Origin: Candidatus Aminicenantes bacterium UBA6072
GTDB lineage: Bacteria; Acidobacteriota; Aminicenantia; UBA2199
DNA length: 64,000 nucleotides
Direction: 5' to 3'
Assembly (NCBI GenBank): GCA_002436105.1
Contig: DIXU01000008.1
Coordinates: 143,319-207,318 of the forward strand
In this document: in pieces, positions 17,632-27,599 of the stretch
Layout: each line of letters opens with the position of its first letter
Position numbering within the stretch: the stretch's first letter is position 1
Made by a program: the position numbers and the translations under genes
The notes under the pieces: generated by a model
The model's input: the letters and a program-made list of their open reading frames with translations, nothing else
What the model was told of the DNA's origin: nothing
Database searches by the model: none

Positions 17632-18369
17632 ATGCCCCAGGCTTCGATCCCGGCCCTGGTCCTGTCCACCTCGCCGTTGAACGAGCAGGACAAGCTGGTC
17701 ACGCTGCTGACTGCCGACCAGGGCTTGCTCAAGGCCGTGGCCCCCGGGGCGGCGAAGATGAAAAACCGCTTCGGCTCGCTGCTGGAGCCTTTCACCGAGG
17801 GGGACTTCCACTATTACTGGCGCGAGGACAGAGAACTGGTCACGCTCGGCAAGGGCGAGATCCGCAAGAGCTTCTTTTCCGTGGTGTCCGCGGCGGAGAA
17901 TGTTTTTTACTTTTATCTCCTGGCCGAGATCACGCTGAAGTTCATGCAGCCCGGTCACCGCGAGCCCCGCGTTTACAAGCTGCTGCTGGCCATTCTGCGC
18001 TCCAGGGAGAAAGGGGTGGCCATGGACTGGCTGCTGCTCTACTTCCTGGCCTGGCTTTTGCGCAGCGAGGGGCTGCTGTTCAACCCGCGGCGCTGCTCGA
18101 ACTGCGGCGCCCGCGACCTCGAGCGGGCCTGGCTGCGCAACGACTACCGCGGGCTGCTCTGTCCCGCCTGCCGCTCGGGCGAACGCCTGGCGCTGTCCCG
18201 CGACGAGCTGGAGTTCATCGCCTGGACCGCCGCCCACGCCCCCGGGCAGTGCGGCGAGTGGGCCGATCGCTTCGCGCCGGCCGGCCTGATCCGCACCTTG
18301 ACGGGAAAGATCGAGCACCACGGCGAGTTCACGCTGCAATCGCGACGCTACCTCCGCGAATTCCACTGA
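17632..18369 (+). CDS. recO: DNA repair protein RecO
   Basis: A 245-residue RecF-pathway protein. The N-terminal OB fold begins ASIPALVLSTSPLNEQDKLVTLLT, the helical domain follows from about 80, and a zinc-binding Cys4 site (CSNCGAR ... CPAC) lies at about 158-182, as in many RecO proteins. It helps RecR load RecA on SSB-coated DNA. It follows the LysE-type gene by 42 nt. No Shine-Dalgarno sequence is evident. It converges on the terminator at 18378. Confidence 0.9.
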   Translation: MPQASIPALVLSTSPLNEQDKLVTLLTADQGLLKAVAPGAAKMKNRFGSLLEPFTEGDFHYYWREDRELVTLGKGEIRKSFFSVVSAAENVFYFYLLAEITLKFMQPGHREPRVYKLLLAILRSREKGVAMDWLLLYFLAWLLRSEGLLFNPRRCSNCGARDLERAWLRNDYRGLLCPACRSGERLALSRDELEFIAWTAAHAPGQCGEWADRFAPAGLIRTLTGKIEHHGEFTLQSRRYLREFH

Positions 18370-18401
18370 AAAAAAAAGGGGGAGGGGAAATCCCCTCCCC
18401 C
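18369..18401 (-). terminator. Intrinsic terminator of the barrel gene at 18422
   Basis: An 11-bp GC-rich stem (18378-18388 with 18391-18401) is followed, on the minus strand, by a run of nine T. It terminates leftward transcription from the 18422 gene. The hairpin could also slow plus-strand transcription leaving recO, but without a T-run on that side. Confidence 0.88.
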
Positions 18402-18421
18402 GCAGCGGGAATCTTCTTCGC

Positions 18422-18934
18422 TCAGATCGGAAAGGTGACGCCCAGCAGCCCGCCCACGCCGGTCCAGTCGCCGATGACGCTGAAATTCAGCCGCAGGCTG
18501 ACGGCCATCTTCTCGGAAAACCAGTAGCGGCCGGCGACGAATGGCGAAAGATAGAGGCCCGAGGAGCCGCCATAGCCCTCCTTGGCGGAGAAGATCGCGA
18601 AGCCCAGGCTGGCGCCGGCGAACAGGTCGAGCTTGTCCACGTCAAGCCGGGTGAAATGATAGGCCCCGTCGGCCGACGGCATGATGATGGTGCCGTGGCT
18701 CCAGAGCCACATCATGACCGTTCCGCCGACGCCGATGTTCTCGGTGATGGCGGTCTCGAAGTTGACGCCGAAGGGGATGGCGTAGGAATTGAGGCCGATC
18801 TGCGGCGTGAGGAATTTGTCGCCCTTGTGGAATTGCAACTGGGCGTTCTTCTTCCCCTTGGGAGCCGCCGCCAGGGCCAGGGACATGCACAAGATCAGGA
18901 CAAACAGTGCCAGAATGGATCGCTTGAATTTCAT
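18422..18934 (-). CDS. Small outer-membrane beta-barrel protein
   Basis: A 170-residue protein with a signal peptide (MKFKRSILALFVLILCMSLALAAA) and alternating hydrophobic/polar strands rich in Gly and aromatic residues (VGGTVMMWLWSHG, FAGASLGFAIFSA, SPFVAGRYWFSEKMAV). It ends in the hydrophobic strand GGLLGVTFPI. This is the look of an 8-strand outer-membrane barrel. The function is unknown. A GGAGGAAA ribosome site precedes the ATG. It is a single gene with its own terminator. A second barrel gene lies just upstream on the same strand. Confidence 0.75.
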   Translation of the reverse strand: MKFKRSILALFVLILCMSLALAAAPKGKKNAQLQFHKGDKFLTPQIGLNSYAIPFGVNFETAITENIGVGGTVMMWLWSHGTIIMPSADGAYHFTRLDVDKLDLFAGASLGFAIFSAKEGYGGSSGLYLSPFVAGRYWFSEKMAVSLRLNFSVIGDWTGVGGLLGVTFPI

Positions 18935-19007
18935 GTTTCCTCCCGGATCGAATAGTCACCATACGCCGCCGGCGCCGCTGAAGCGGGACACGGGCGGCGC
19001 CTGTGGC

Positions 19008-19529
19008 CTATAGTCCGTGATAGAATCCGGCATACAGCTTGAAGAACGTTCCGGTTTCCTCCTCGGCGAAAGAAACCTTCAAGGTGGTGCCGGCGCGCAG
19101 CCCCATCTTTTCATTCAAGGCATACTCGACCCCGCCGCCGATATTGAAGCCGATATCGGAGTCACTGCCCGAGAAACCCATGAAGGTGACGCTGGTGTGA
19201 ATCAGGCAGATGCCGGCCTTGCCGAACAGCGTTAGCCCACCCGACAAGCCGTGCTTGTAAACGCCGTTCAGGTTCAGTCCCCAGGCGCTGGAATCGAGGC
19301 CCGATCCCGCCGGGTTGAAGTAATACTCGAAGAGTCCCTCGGCGAACAGCTTCGGACTGAAGCCGTACTGGAAGCCGGCATCGAAGAACAGCCCTTCAAA
19401 ATCGGAAACGGCCAGGCCCAGGTCGCCGAAAACCTGCATTTCGGGTTTCTGCGCTTCCTTCTTTCCCGCGGCAAAGCCCAGGGAAGACAGCAGCAGCACG
19501 CACAAAATGAAAGGCAGTATTTTTTTCAT
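19008..19529 (-). CDS. Small outer-membrane beta-barrel protein
   Basis: A 173-residue protein with a signal peptide (MKKILPFILCVLLLSSLGFAAG) and repeated barrel-like strands (FFDAGFQYGFSPKLFAEGLFEYYF, GFNIGGGVEYALNEKMGLRAGT), ending FKLYAGFYHGL. It resembles OmpW/opacity-type porin barrels but cannot be named. The start at 19529 is chosen over an upstream in-frame codon because GGAGGAAATA precedes it. A promoter lies at 19548-19575. Confidence 0.75.
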   Translation of the reverse strand: MKKILPFILCVLLLSSLGFAAGKKEAQKPEMQVFGDLGLAVSDFEGLFFDAGFQYGFSPKLFAEGLFEYYFNPAGSGLDSSAWGLNLNGVYKHGLSGGLTLFGKAGICLIHTSVTFMGFSGSDSDIGFNIGGGVEYALNEKMGLRAGTTLKVSFAEEETGTFFKLYAGFYHGL

Positions 19530-19547
19530 TATTTCCTCCTGGCGGAT

Positions 19548-19575
19548 ACTATACGCAAACACGATAAAATATCAA
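19548..19575 (-). promoter_or_regulatory. Predicted promoter of the barrel gene at 19008-19529
   Basis: On the minus strand, TTGATA and TATAGT are separated by 16 bp. The leader would be about 15 nt and contains the GGAGG ribosome site. Confidence 0.55.
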
Positions 19576-19590
19576 GGGCCCGTGAGCGGG

Positions 19591-20640
19591 TCATTCGCCG
19601 CTCATGGCCGCGGCCACGGGCCTGAGGCCGGGGATGCTTTCGAAAACGATCTTGATGACCGCGGTGATGGGCACGGCCAGGAACATTCCGACCAGACCCC
19701 ACAGCCAGCCCCAGAAAACCAGCGAGAGCAGGATGATGATCGGCGAGAGGTTCATGCTCTTGCCCATGACCTGCGGCTCGAGCACGTTGCCCATGGCGAA
19801 CTGCATGAGCATCAGCCCGGCGGCGACCAGGACCAGGCGCAGGCAGAAGCCGTACTTCAGGAAGGTGATCAGAACCGGGAAGATCGTGCTGAGCAGCGAG
19901 CCGAAGGTGGGGATGTAATTCAGCAAAAAGACCAGCAGGGCGGTGAAGATGACGAAATCGACCCGGCCCACGATCAGGATCAGTGCCGCCAGCGCGGCGG
20001 TGGCCGCGCTCATCAGGGTCTTGATGAACAGGTAATGCTGGATTCTGGCCTCGATGGTCGTGACCATGTCCAGCAACTCCTCCGCCCGATCCCGGGACAG
20101 GGTCCGGGCGATGCGCGTGACCATCGGCACCCTCTCGCCCAGCATGAACATCAGCAGCAGCAGCACCAGCAGGAGGTTGCCGATAAAATTGGTAAAATTC
20201 CCCATGGCCCCCGAAACCAGAGCCGTGATCTGGGCGGGATTGAAAATATTATCCCAATCGATGCCGGCAATGTAATGCTTGACATCGATCAGCGGCAGCT
20301 TAAAATTGGCCAGCGAACTCTTGAGCAGCTGCGTCACCTTTTCACTGTATGCCGGGAAATGGTTGATGAAGGAGGCGGCGCCGGTGAAAAGCAGCAGCCC
20401 GCTCAGGAAAAGGCCCAGGAAGATGAGCGCCAGCACTCCGGCCAGGGCCAGGGGCTTGGGGACGCGCCAGCCCAGCAGCCGGCGCATGATCCCGTTCAGC
20501 AGGAAAAAGAGGAACAGGGCGATGCAGAAAGGGATGAAGATGGCGCGCAACTCCCGCAGCACGATGACAACGAAAACCGCTGCAATGAAGGCAAAAGCCG
20601 CCTTCAGGAGCCCCGTGTCCCCCCGAAGGCCGTCAGCCAT
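19591..20640 (-). CDS. AI-2E/PerM-family membrane protein
   Basis: A 349-residue protein with the AI-2 exporter/PerM family pattern: paired N-terminal helices, a helical soluble stretch around 70-150, and a C-terminal bundle. The bundle includes LLNYIPTFGSLLSTIFPVLI and a late GMFLAVPITAVIKIV. Members export signals or Na+/H+, and the substrate here is unknown. The start at 20640 overlaps the stop of the small membrane protein gene by 8 nt. An in-frame upstream start would run far into that gene and is rejected. Confidence 0.83.
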   Translation of the reverse strand: MADGLRGDTGLLKAAFAFIAAVFVVIVLRELRAIFIPFCIALFLFFLLNGIMRRLLGWRVPKPLALAGVLALIFLGLFLSGLLLFTGAASFINHFPAYSEKVTQLLKSSLANFKLPLIDVKHYIAGIDWDNIFNPAQITALVSGAMGNFTNFIGNLLLVLLLLMFMLGERVPMVTRIARTLSRDRAEELLDMVTTIEARIQHYLFIKTLMSAATAALAALILIVGRVDFVIFTALLVFLLNYIPTFGSLLSTIFPVLITFLKYGFCLRLVLVAAGLMLMQFAMGNVLEPQVMGKSMNLSPIIILLSLVFWGWLWGLVGMFLAVPITAVIKIVFESIPGLRPVAAAMSGE

Positions 20641-20989
20641 AGTTTTCGATCTGGTCCACGACGTCGATGACCTCGTCACGCTTGAAGAACAGGAAGTTCG
20701 TCACCATGCGGTAGGAGAACGAGTAGCGGATGACTCCGCCTTCGAGCCGGGCGGCGATTTCCAGGATCTCGATATCGTGCTTCAGCAGGATTTCCTCGAT
20801 GACCGCCATCAGCGCGGCATCATCCCGGTCTCCGCCGCGCGTGCTTCCCAAGGTGTCGAATATCTCCTTCTTGATCTGCTTTTTCTCCAGGTTGCTCCCG
20901 ATGTACTGGAACGCCATGTAGCCGCCGATGGCCAGTATGGCGATGGCGATCAGGCTCATGAAGGTCATTTTCCCGCTTTGTCCTTTCAT
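20633..20989 (-). CDS. Small membrane-anchored protein of unknown function
   Basis: A 118-residue protein with one N-terminal membrane helix (about 9-30, TFMSLIAIAILAIGGYMAFQYIG) and a charged soluble domain ending DEVIDVVDQIENYG. I do not recognise a family. Its ATG overlaps the sucD stop (ATGA), and its 3' end overlaps the AI-2E-type gene by 8 nt, so all three are translationally chained. It was found as the tail of a longer open frame that runs out of phase through sucD. The true start is set by this overlap and by GGAGG upstream. Confidence 0.75.
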   Translation of the reverse strand: MKGQSGKMTFMSLIAIAILAIGGYMAFQYIGSNLEKKQIKKEIFDTLGSTRGGDRDDAALMAVIEEILLKHDIEILEIAARLEGGVIRYSFSYRMVTNFLFFKRDEVIDVVDQIENYG

Positions 20990-21897
20990 CGTCCTCCCTC
21001 CTTGCTTTTCGCGATTCGACCCGGGGCCTGGCCCAGGATCCTTCTTGCCGCCCGGCCGATCTCGGCCGGGTTCTCCACCACGTGAACGCCGTGCTCGCGC
21101 AGCACCGCCATCTTCTCGGCGGCGGTGCCGCGGCCGCCGGAGATGATGGCACCGGCATGGCCCATGCGCCTGCCGGGCGGCGCGGTCTGGCCGGCAATGA
21201 ACGACAGGACCGGCTTGGCGAAGCCCTTGCCGATGAATTCCGCCGCCTGCTCCTCCATGCTGCCGCCGATTTCGCCGATCATGACCACCGCCGCGGTCTG
21301 CTCGTCGGCGCCGAACAGCTCCAGGGCGTCGACGAAGCTGGTGCCGATGATCGGATCGCCGCCGATGCCGATGCAGGTGGATTGCCCCAGGCCCTCGCCG
21401 CTGATCTGGTCCACGGCGACGTAGGTCAGCGTTCCGGAACGCGATACGATGCCGACGCGGCCCGGGCGGTGGATGCGCGCAGGCATGATCCCGACCTTGC
21501 ACTTGCCCGGCGAGATGACCCCGGGGCAATTCGGCCCGATCAGCCGCGAGCGCGTCGTGCCCAGGAAGCTCTTCACCTTCACCATGTCCAGGGCCGGCAC
21601 CCCCTCGCTGATGCAGACGATCAGCCGGATATCGGACAGGGCCGCCTCGATGATGGCGTCGGCGGCGAACGCGGCCGGAACGAAGATGACCGACACGTCG
21701 GCCCCGGTCTCGCGGACGGCTTCGGCCACGGTGTGGAAGACCGGCCGCTCCAGGTGCATCTGCCCGCCTTTGCCCGGCGTGACGCCGCCGACCACGCGCG
21801 TGCCGTACTCGATCATCTGTGCGGCGTGGAACGACCCCTCCCGTCCCGTGAAACCCTGGACGATCACCCGCGAATTCCCGTCGATGAGGATGGACAT
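20986..21897 (-). CDS. sucD: Succinate-CoA ligase, alpha subunit
   Basis: A 303-residue subunit with a CoA-binding Rossmann domain (VQGFTGREGSFHA, SEGVPALDM) and the ligase domain carrying the phosphorylated His in GHAGAIISGG, near residue 245. GPNCPGVISPGKCKVGIMP is the family signature. With SucC it interconverts succinyl-CoA and succinate with substrate-level phosphorylation. It follows sucC by 2 nt and overlaps the small membrane protein gene. Confidence 0.95.
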   Translation of the reverse strand: MSILIDGNSRVIVQGFTGREGSFHAAQMIEYGTRVVGGVTPGKGGQMHLERPVFHTVAEAVRETGADVSVIFVPAAFAADAIIEAALSDIRLIVCISEGVPALDMVKVKSFLGTTRSRLIGPNCPGVISPGKCKVGIMPARIHRPGRVGIVSRSGTLTYVAVDQISGEGLGQSTCIGIGGDPIIGTSFVDALELFGADEQTAAVVMIGEIGGSMEEQAAEFIGKGFAKPVLSFIAGQTAPPGRRMGHAGAIISGGRGTAAEKMAVLREHGVHVVENPAEIGRAARRILGQAPGRIAKSKEGGR

Positions 21898-21899
21898 GG

Positions 21900-23063
<1,164 letters not shown>

Positions 23064-23072
23064 CAACGTCTC

Positions 23073-23630
23073 CTATTTCCGCTCGTACTGCCTGCGGCCC
23101 TCCTCATAGATGTCGCCGCCGTACATGTCGTTGATCACCTGGGCCGGGAAGTCCTTCACCTCCAGCCTGCGGATGGCTTCCGGACCCAGCTCGGGGTAGG
23201 CAACCACCTCGGCCTTGAGGATGCTCTTGGAGACCAGGGCGGCGGCGCCGCCGGTCACGGCCAGGTAGACGGCCTTGTGCCTGCGGAGCGCCTCCTTCAC
23301 CTCGGAGTTGCGCGACCCCTTGCCGATCGAGGCTTTCAGGCCGAGCTCGTGCAGCTTGGGAGCGTAGGCGTCCATGCGGTAGCTGGTGGTCGGCCCGGCC
23401 GAGCCAATGGGGTTGCCGGGCCGGGCCGGCGTCGGTCCCACGTAAAAAATGACCTGGCCGCGCAAATCGAAGGGCAGTTCCGCGCCGGCGGCGATCAGGT
23501 CGGTCAGCTTCTTGTGGGCGGCGTCGCGGCCGGTATACATGGTGCCGCTGATCAGCACGTTGTCCCCGGCCTTCAGGCCGGCGACGGTCTCATCGCTCAT
23601 CGGGGTCGAAATTCGCTTGATTTCGCTCAC
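23073..23630 (-). CDS. Class I Fe-S fumarase, C-terminal (beta) subunit
   Basis: A 185-residue protein matching the beta domain of [4Fe-4S] fumarate hydratases/tartrate dehydratases. Near residues 28-40 it has ISGTMYTGRDAAHKKL, then GPTPARPGNPIGSAGPTTS, and KGSRNSEVKEAL. Class I enzymes hydrate fumarate to malate and need an alpha subunit with the cluster Cys residues. That subunit is not in the window, since the upstream gene is an unrelated propeller protein. The start is GTG with GGAGG upstream. It leads the block with sucC-sucD, a TCA-cycle segment. Confidence 0.9.
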   Translation of the reverse strand: MSEIKRISTPMSDETVAGLKAGDNVLISGTMYTGRDAAHKKLTDLIAAGAELPFDLRGQVIFYVGPTPARPGNPIGSAGPTTSYRMDAYAPKLHELGLKASIGKGSRNSEVKEALRRHKAVYLAVTGGAAALVSKSILKAEVVAYPELGPEAIRRLEVKDFPAQVINDMYGGDIYEEGRRQYERK

Positions 23631-23639
23631 GGGGTCCTC

Positions 23640-25655
23640 CTAGATGGATTTTTGGAACACCTTGTCGTTGCCGAACTCGTCGCTGAGCTTGATGAGCAGC
23701 ATGCGCGAGTTTTTCGGGTTGCTCAGCTCGAAGCGGTAGGTCTCGACCCGCGAATCCCCGACCAGGTCGTCCGGTAATACCGGGACCCACTCCTTGCCGT
23801 CCAGGGAATACAGCGCCAGGGCCACGGCCGAGGCCTGGTCCTCCGCCTTGAAGCGGACGCTGCGCCCCGTCATGGAGAACTCGGAGAGGAGCGGGGCCGT
23901 GGAATCGATGATGAACGGCGCCGAGGTCCGCACGGCGTTCCGGGCCCAGGCCGGGGCATTGTCCAGGCCGTCATCGGCCTGCACCTTCAGCTGGTACTTG
24001 CCGTCGGCGAAGAGCTCGCAGTCAAGGTACAGCCACTTCTCGCGAAGTTCCTTGCGCAGCGGCAGCCATTCATTGCCGGGAAGCTTGCGCAGGGACAGGG
24101 TGAAGTTCAGGCGGTCCTGGTTGGGGTCACTGGCCTCCCAGGAGACATGCAGGTATTTGTTCGGCGGCGTCGTCTCGGGGACCGGCTTCCTGTCGCCGGG
24201 ACGCTGGACGAGGACGGGCCCGATCACCGGTTTCAGGTTGTCGGTCAGATAGTGGACGCGGTAGCCCGACAGCAGGGGGGACGCGCTGGGGCTGCTCGAG
24301 CTGAGCACGATCTTCACCTGCAGGAAGCGGTAGCCGCCGGTGTTGATGTTCGAGTTCTCCGGGTCGGTGAAGGGGGCCGACCAGTTCGTCCAGGAGCGGT
24401 CGGGATAATCGGAATTCCCCAGGCGCACGGAAAAGGAGACCGCTGAAGGGGCGGCATCCTCGACGTTCCAGGAAAGGCGGCCGAAGCGCGACTGGATGCG
24501 GGCGTCGAACACCTCGGAGAAGTACGTGCCGGTGGCGTTCATGCCTCCCTCCACCAGGGTGATGCCGGCCGTGTTGTTGGCGATCAGGTAGTAGCCCTTG
24601 CCCGGCGCAGCGCTGCCGACGATGCGGAAGATCTGGGCCGAGTCGCTCTCGCAGACTTGAGCGAAGGCGCCGGAGCGGTCCACGCGGTAGACGCGCCCGG
24701 CGTTGCCGGTGCCGATGACGACCGCTTTGGCCTGGCGGTCGAAATGGACGGCATAGGCCAGTTCCTCCGTCGAGGACCAGAGGGACTCGACCCCGCCGCC
24801 GGGGCTGAGGCAGTACAGGATGCTCTTTTCGCGGACCGCCTCCTTGTCGGGGGCCGTGTTCCGGGTGAACGCGGAGCCGATCTCGAATTCCTTGCCCGAT
24901 TGCGGCGCCGGGACGCTCTTGACCGCGGTGAAATACACGTTGCCGTCATCGTCGCTGGTGATGCCCTTGATCTCCTCGAGGGGGGAATCGAACAGCACGC
25001 GCACCTTGCGGTTCCTGATCTCGTAGAGGATGCCGCGGTCGCCGCTGCCGGCGAGGATGGCGTTGTCGGAAGTGACGTGCAGGCTGATGATATGCGAGTC
25101 CTCTGCCGTCAGCAGGTTCTCCACCGCGCCGCCCTTGGCGATGCTGTAGACGGCGCCGGTGTTGCCCAGGGCGCAGATGATGTTGCCCTGGCGGTCCTCG
25201 GCCAGGTCCCAGATGAATTTCTCGTCGGGATGGAACAGCTCAGTGGACTTGCCGTCCCTGGCGACGCGGACCACGCGGCCGTTGGGCGACGTGCCCACGA
25301 TCACGTCGCCGCTGCCTTCGACCAGCAAGGCGTAGACGTCGAGCTGCTCGCCCTGGAAGATCTTTTCGGTCTTGCCGGCCGCACTGACCCGGTAGACCGC
25401 GGCGTTGTGGCCCGTGCCCAGGTAGAGGTCGCCGGCGGAGGCGGCGGCGGCCAGGTAGAATTCCTCGGCCGGACCGGGAATGCTCTTCAGCTTGGGCCCC
25501 AGGGAAAGGCCGCCGTTGCTGTCGATGCTGACATGGACGAAACTCCCCTTCTGAAAATCGGCCAGGCTTGACTTCTCGACCTGCTTCACCCGGACCGCGC
25601 CCAGGGCGGGGGCCAGGGCCAGCAGCGCGATGCCCGCTAGGATCTTGCTATTCAT
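23640..25655 (-). CDS. Exported beta-propeller protein
   Basis: A 671-residue protein with a signal peptide (MNSKILAGIALLALAPALGA). Repeats of the form DLYLGTGHNAAVYRVSAAGKTEKIF, DVIVGTSPNGRVVRV, NIICALGNTGAVYSI and AILAGSGDRGILYEI lie at about 65-320, giving a six- or seven-blade propeller. A C-terminal part has immunoglobulin-like strands (SFSVRLGNSDYPDRSWTNW; HVSWEASDPNQDRLNF). The function is unknown. It probably binds surface or secreted partners. The start overlaps the S55-like gene by 8 nt, and GAGGAAAA precedes the ATG. Confidence 0.78.
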   Translation of the reverse strand: MNSKILAGIALLALAPALGAVRVKQVEKSSLADFQKGSFVHVSIDSNGGLSLGPKLKSIPGPAEEFYLAAAASAGDLYLGTGHNAAVYRVSAAGKTEKIFQGEQLDVYALLVEGSGDVIVGTSPNGRVVRVARDGKSTELFHPDEKFIWDLAEDRQGNIICALGNTGAVYSIAKGGAVENLLTAEDSHIISLHVTSDNAILAGSGDRGILYEIRNRKVRVLFDSPLEEIKGITSDDDGNVYFTAVKSVPAPQSGKEFEIGSAFTRNTAPDKEAVREKSILYCLSPGGGVESLWSSTEELAYAVHFDRQAKAVVIGTGNAGRVYRVDRSGAFAQVCESDSAQIFRIVGSAAPGKGYYLIANNTAGITLVEGGMNATGTYFSEVFDARIQSRFGRLSWNVEDAAPSAVSFSVRLGNSDYPDRSWTNWSAPFTDPENSNINTGGYRFLQVKIVLSSSSPSASPLLSGYRVHYLTDNLKPVIGPVLVQRPGDRKPVPETTPPNKYLHVSWEASDPNQDRLNFTLSLRKLPGNEWLPLRKELREKWLYLDCELFADGKYQLKVQADDGLDNAPAWARNAVRTSAPFIIDSTAPLLSEFSMTGRSVRFKAEDQASAVALALYSLDGKEWVPVLPDDLVGDSRVETYRFELSNPKNSRMLLIKLSDEFGNDKVFQKSI

Positions 25656-27429
25656 TTTTCCTCTCTTTGATGCGCAGCTTGAATATCTTCTTGCCGGCGA
25701 CCACCGCCGGCACCTCGAACTGATACTCGGCCACGGTGGAGAACGCCATGTTGGCCTGGTCCTTGGCCAGGGTGTTGTAAAGCAGGACGTTGCCCACGCT
25801 CGATGGCAGGTAGGAATACTCGAAGCCGCGGATGAACAGCCCCTGGGCCGGAACGAAAAGCTTCAGGTACAAGCGGCTGTTCCTGCGGATGTTGTTGATG
25901 GCACGGATGAGGGCGCCTAGGTCGGATGGGAAATAGGTCGTCTTGACGGCCTTGGCGTCGAAATCGGAGATGCCGGCGGCATCGGCGACCATGAGGTAGA
26001 ACTCCGCTCCCGGCTTCAGGTTGGGCGCCTTGACCTGGATCCTCTCGGAGAACGCTCCGCCCTTCTCGTTTTTGAGCTGCATGTCGATCGTCATCAGCTC
26101 CTCCGGGAGATAGGCGACCTTGTCGATGAGGACGTTCTCCAGCTCGGCGCGCTGGACGGCCTCGCGGCCGCTGATCTCGAAATCCATCTTCTGGATGCGG
26201 GCGTTCTTTTCCCGGTTGTTCATCAGGAAATAGTTGATGACCATGACCAGGGTGGAGAATTCATCGGCGGCCTCGGTGCCGCTGAACAGGTCATCCATGA
26301 CCACGTTATCCTCGTTCTCGACGAAGATCTTGCCGTTGACGCGCAGCGACTGGAATCCGAACTCCTGGTACTCGGCCTGCAGGGCGTTCAGCAGGGAGAT
26401 GTAGGTCAGGGCCGGCGTCAACAGCGGGTGGTTGACCACCTCGAGGTTGAAATTGCGGTTGCGGTTCTTCAGGAAGATCTTCAGGGGGATCATGGCCGGC
26501 GCCTGCCCCAGCTCGGCCATGACCCCGGAGAAGCGGTCCTGGCGCACGGCCCCCACCGGGTTGCGGGTGGCGGCCAGCTTGAACGAGCTCTCGTAGGAGG
26601 GGACGACGGAGATGACCTCGGCCTTGTGCAGCGGGAAGTCCACCGTGCCCAGGTTGAAGAAGGGATGGCCGAAGACATAGACCTTCTGGCCGTCGACATG
26701 GGTCACCGTGCCGGTGGCGGCGTAGGAGGCGTCGCCGCGGATGAGCGGGATGGCGACGGCGTCGGCCGGCCGCACGGTGAACATCTCCGGGGAGAGCTTG
26801 CGCGTGCTGATGTCCTTGCCGACGGCCATGCTTTGCAGCGGGACGAACAGGTCGCCCAGGAAGGAAACCGCCTCCGGCGTGAAGCCGCGGCTGCTGGCGA
26901 AGAGCTTGATCGGCGCCAGCGAGCGGGCGGGAGAGAAGTTCAGGCGGGCGGCCAGCTCGTTGCGGATGGCCGCGGCCACGCGCCGGGCGTTCTGGCGGCC
27001 GAAATCGATCTGGATATTGCTGATCTCCACGCTGGCGGCCGGCGCCGAGGCAACGGCCGATATCCTCAGGATGTCCTCGATCGGCGTAATGCCTGCGATC
27101 GGCTTGCGCGAGAAATTGCTCAAGCCGTAGGACACGGAACCGATGAGCCGGCCGTTGATATATACAGGGCTGCCGCTCATGCCGGCGATGACGCCGCCGT
27201 CGTTCAGCTCCGGGGCGTTCAGCTCGGCGATGATCAGGCTCTTGTCGGAAACGAACTTTTCCATCACGCCCAGCACCTTGAAGGTGAAGGTCTCGATGGT
27301 GCTGCCCTTGAAAATGGTGCGCCCCTCCCCTTCCATGCCGGGCTTGACCTCGGACAGCTTCATGATATCGGTGGCCGCCAGCAGGCAGGAGAGCAGCAGG
27401 CCGGCAGCCGTCAGCGCGATTCGTTTCAT
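25648..27429 (-). CDS. SpoIVB-type (S55) serine protease-domain protein
   Basis: A 593-residue exported protein. After the N-terminal hydrophobic segment comes KPGMEGEGRTIFKGSTIETF, the usual opening of S55 proteins. The nucleophile motif GMSGSPVY (Ser near 87) follows and the SpoIVB-like fold continues to about 240. The remaining 350 residues are beta-rich and unlike SpoIVB of spore formers. In Bacillus SpoIVB signals across a membrane; no spore genes are here, so a periplasmic processing or scaffold role is inferred. It follows a promoter at 27556 and overlaps the propeller gene. Partners are unknown. Confidence 0.8.
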   Translation of the reverse strand: MKRIALTAAGLLLSCLLAATDIMKLSEVKPGMEGEGRTIFKGSTIETFTFKVLGVMEKFVSDKSLIIAELNAPELNDGGVIAGMSGSPVYINGRLIGSVSYGLSNFSRKPIAGITPIEDILRISAVASAPAASVEISNIQIDFGRQNARRVAAAIRNELAARLNFSPARSLAPIKLFASSRGFTPEAVSFLGDLFVPLQSMAVGKDISTRKLSPEMFTVRPADAVAIPLIRGDASYAATGTVTHVDGQKVYVFGHPFFNLGTVDFPLHKAEVISVVPSYESSFKLAATRNPVGAVRQDRFSGVMAELGQAPAMIPLKIFLKNRNRNFNLEVVNHPLLTPALTYISLLNALQAEYQEFGFQSLRVNGKIFVENEDNVVMDDLFSGTEAADEFSTLVMVINYFLMNNREKNARIQKMDFEISGREAVQRAELENVLIDKVAYLPEELMTIDMQLKNEKGGAFSERIQVKAPNLKPGAEFYLMVADAAGISDFDAKAVKTTYFPSDLGALIRAINNIRRNSRLYLKLFVPAQGLFIRGFEYSYLPSSVGNVLLYNTLAKDQANMAFSTVAEYQFEVPAVVAGKKIFKLRIKERKNE

Positions 27430-27555
27430 GGCTTCTCCAGACGGCGGCCGCCGGGATTCGCCCGCCGCTCGCGGCGGCAGGTTCCTGCACTGGCGGCAAC
27501 CCCAATCGTTATTCCCTTCATTTTCCTATTGGTTGTGCAACGGGAAACAAAACGC

Positions 27556-27584
27556 ATCATAATCAAAATCACGCGAAAAATCAA
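27556..27584 (-). promoter_or_regulatory. Predicted promoter of the S55-propeller operon
   Basis: On the minus strand, TTGATT and TATGAT are separated by 17 bp, in an AT-rich gap of 170 bp between the LptC-like gene and the S55 gene. The leader would be about 120 nt; I see no other structure in it. Confidence 0.5.
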
Positions 27585-27599
27585 GGCGGGACGCCGGGC

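Noticed and set aside
20633..21529. A 298-residue frame that includes the small membrane protein
   Set aside because: The upstream part is an out-of-frame reading of sucD. The real start at 20989 overlaps the sucD stop.
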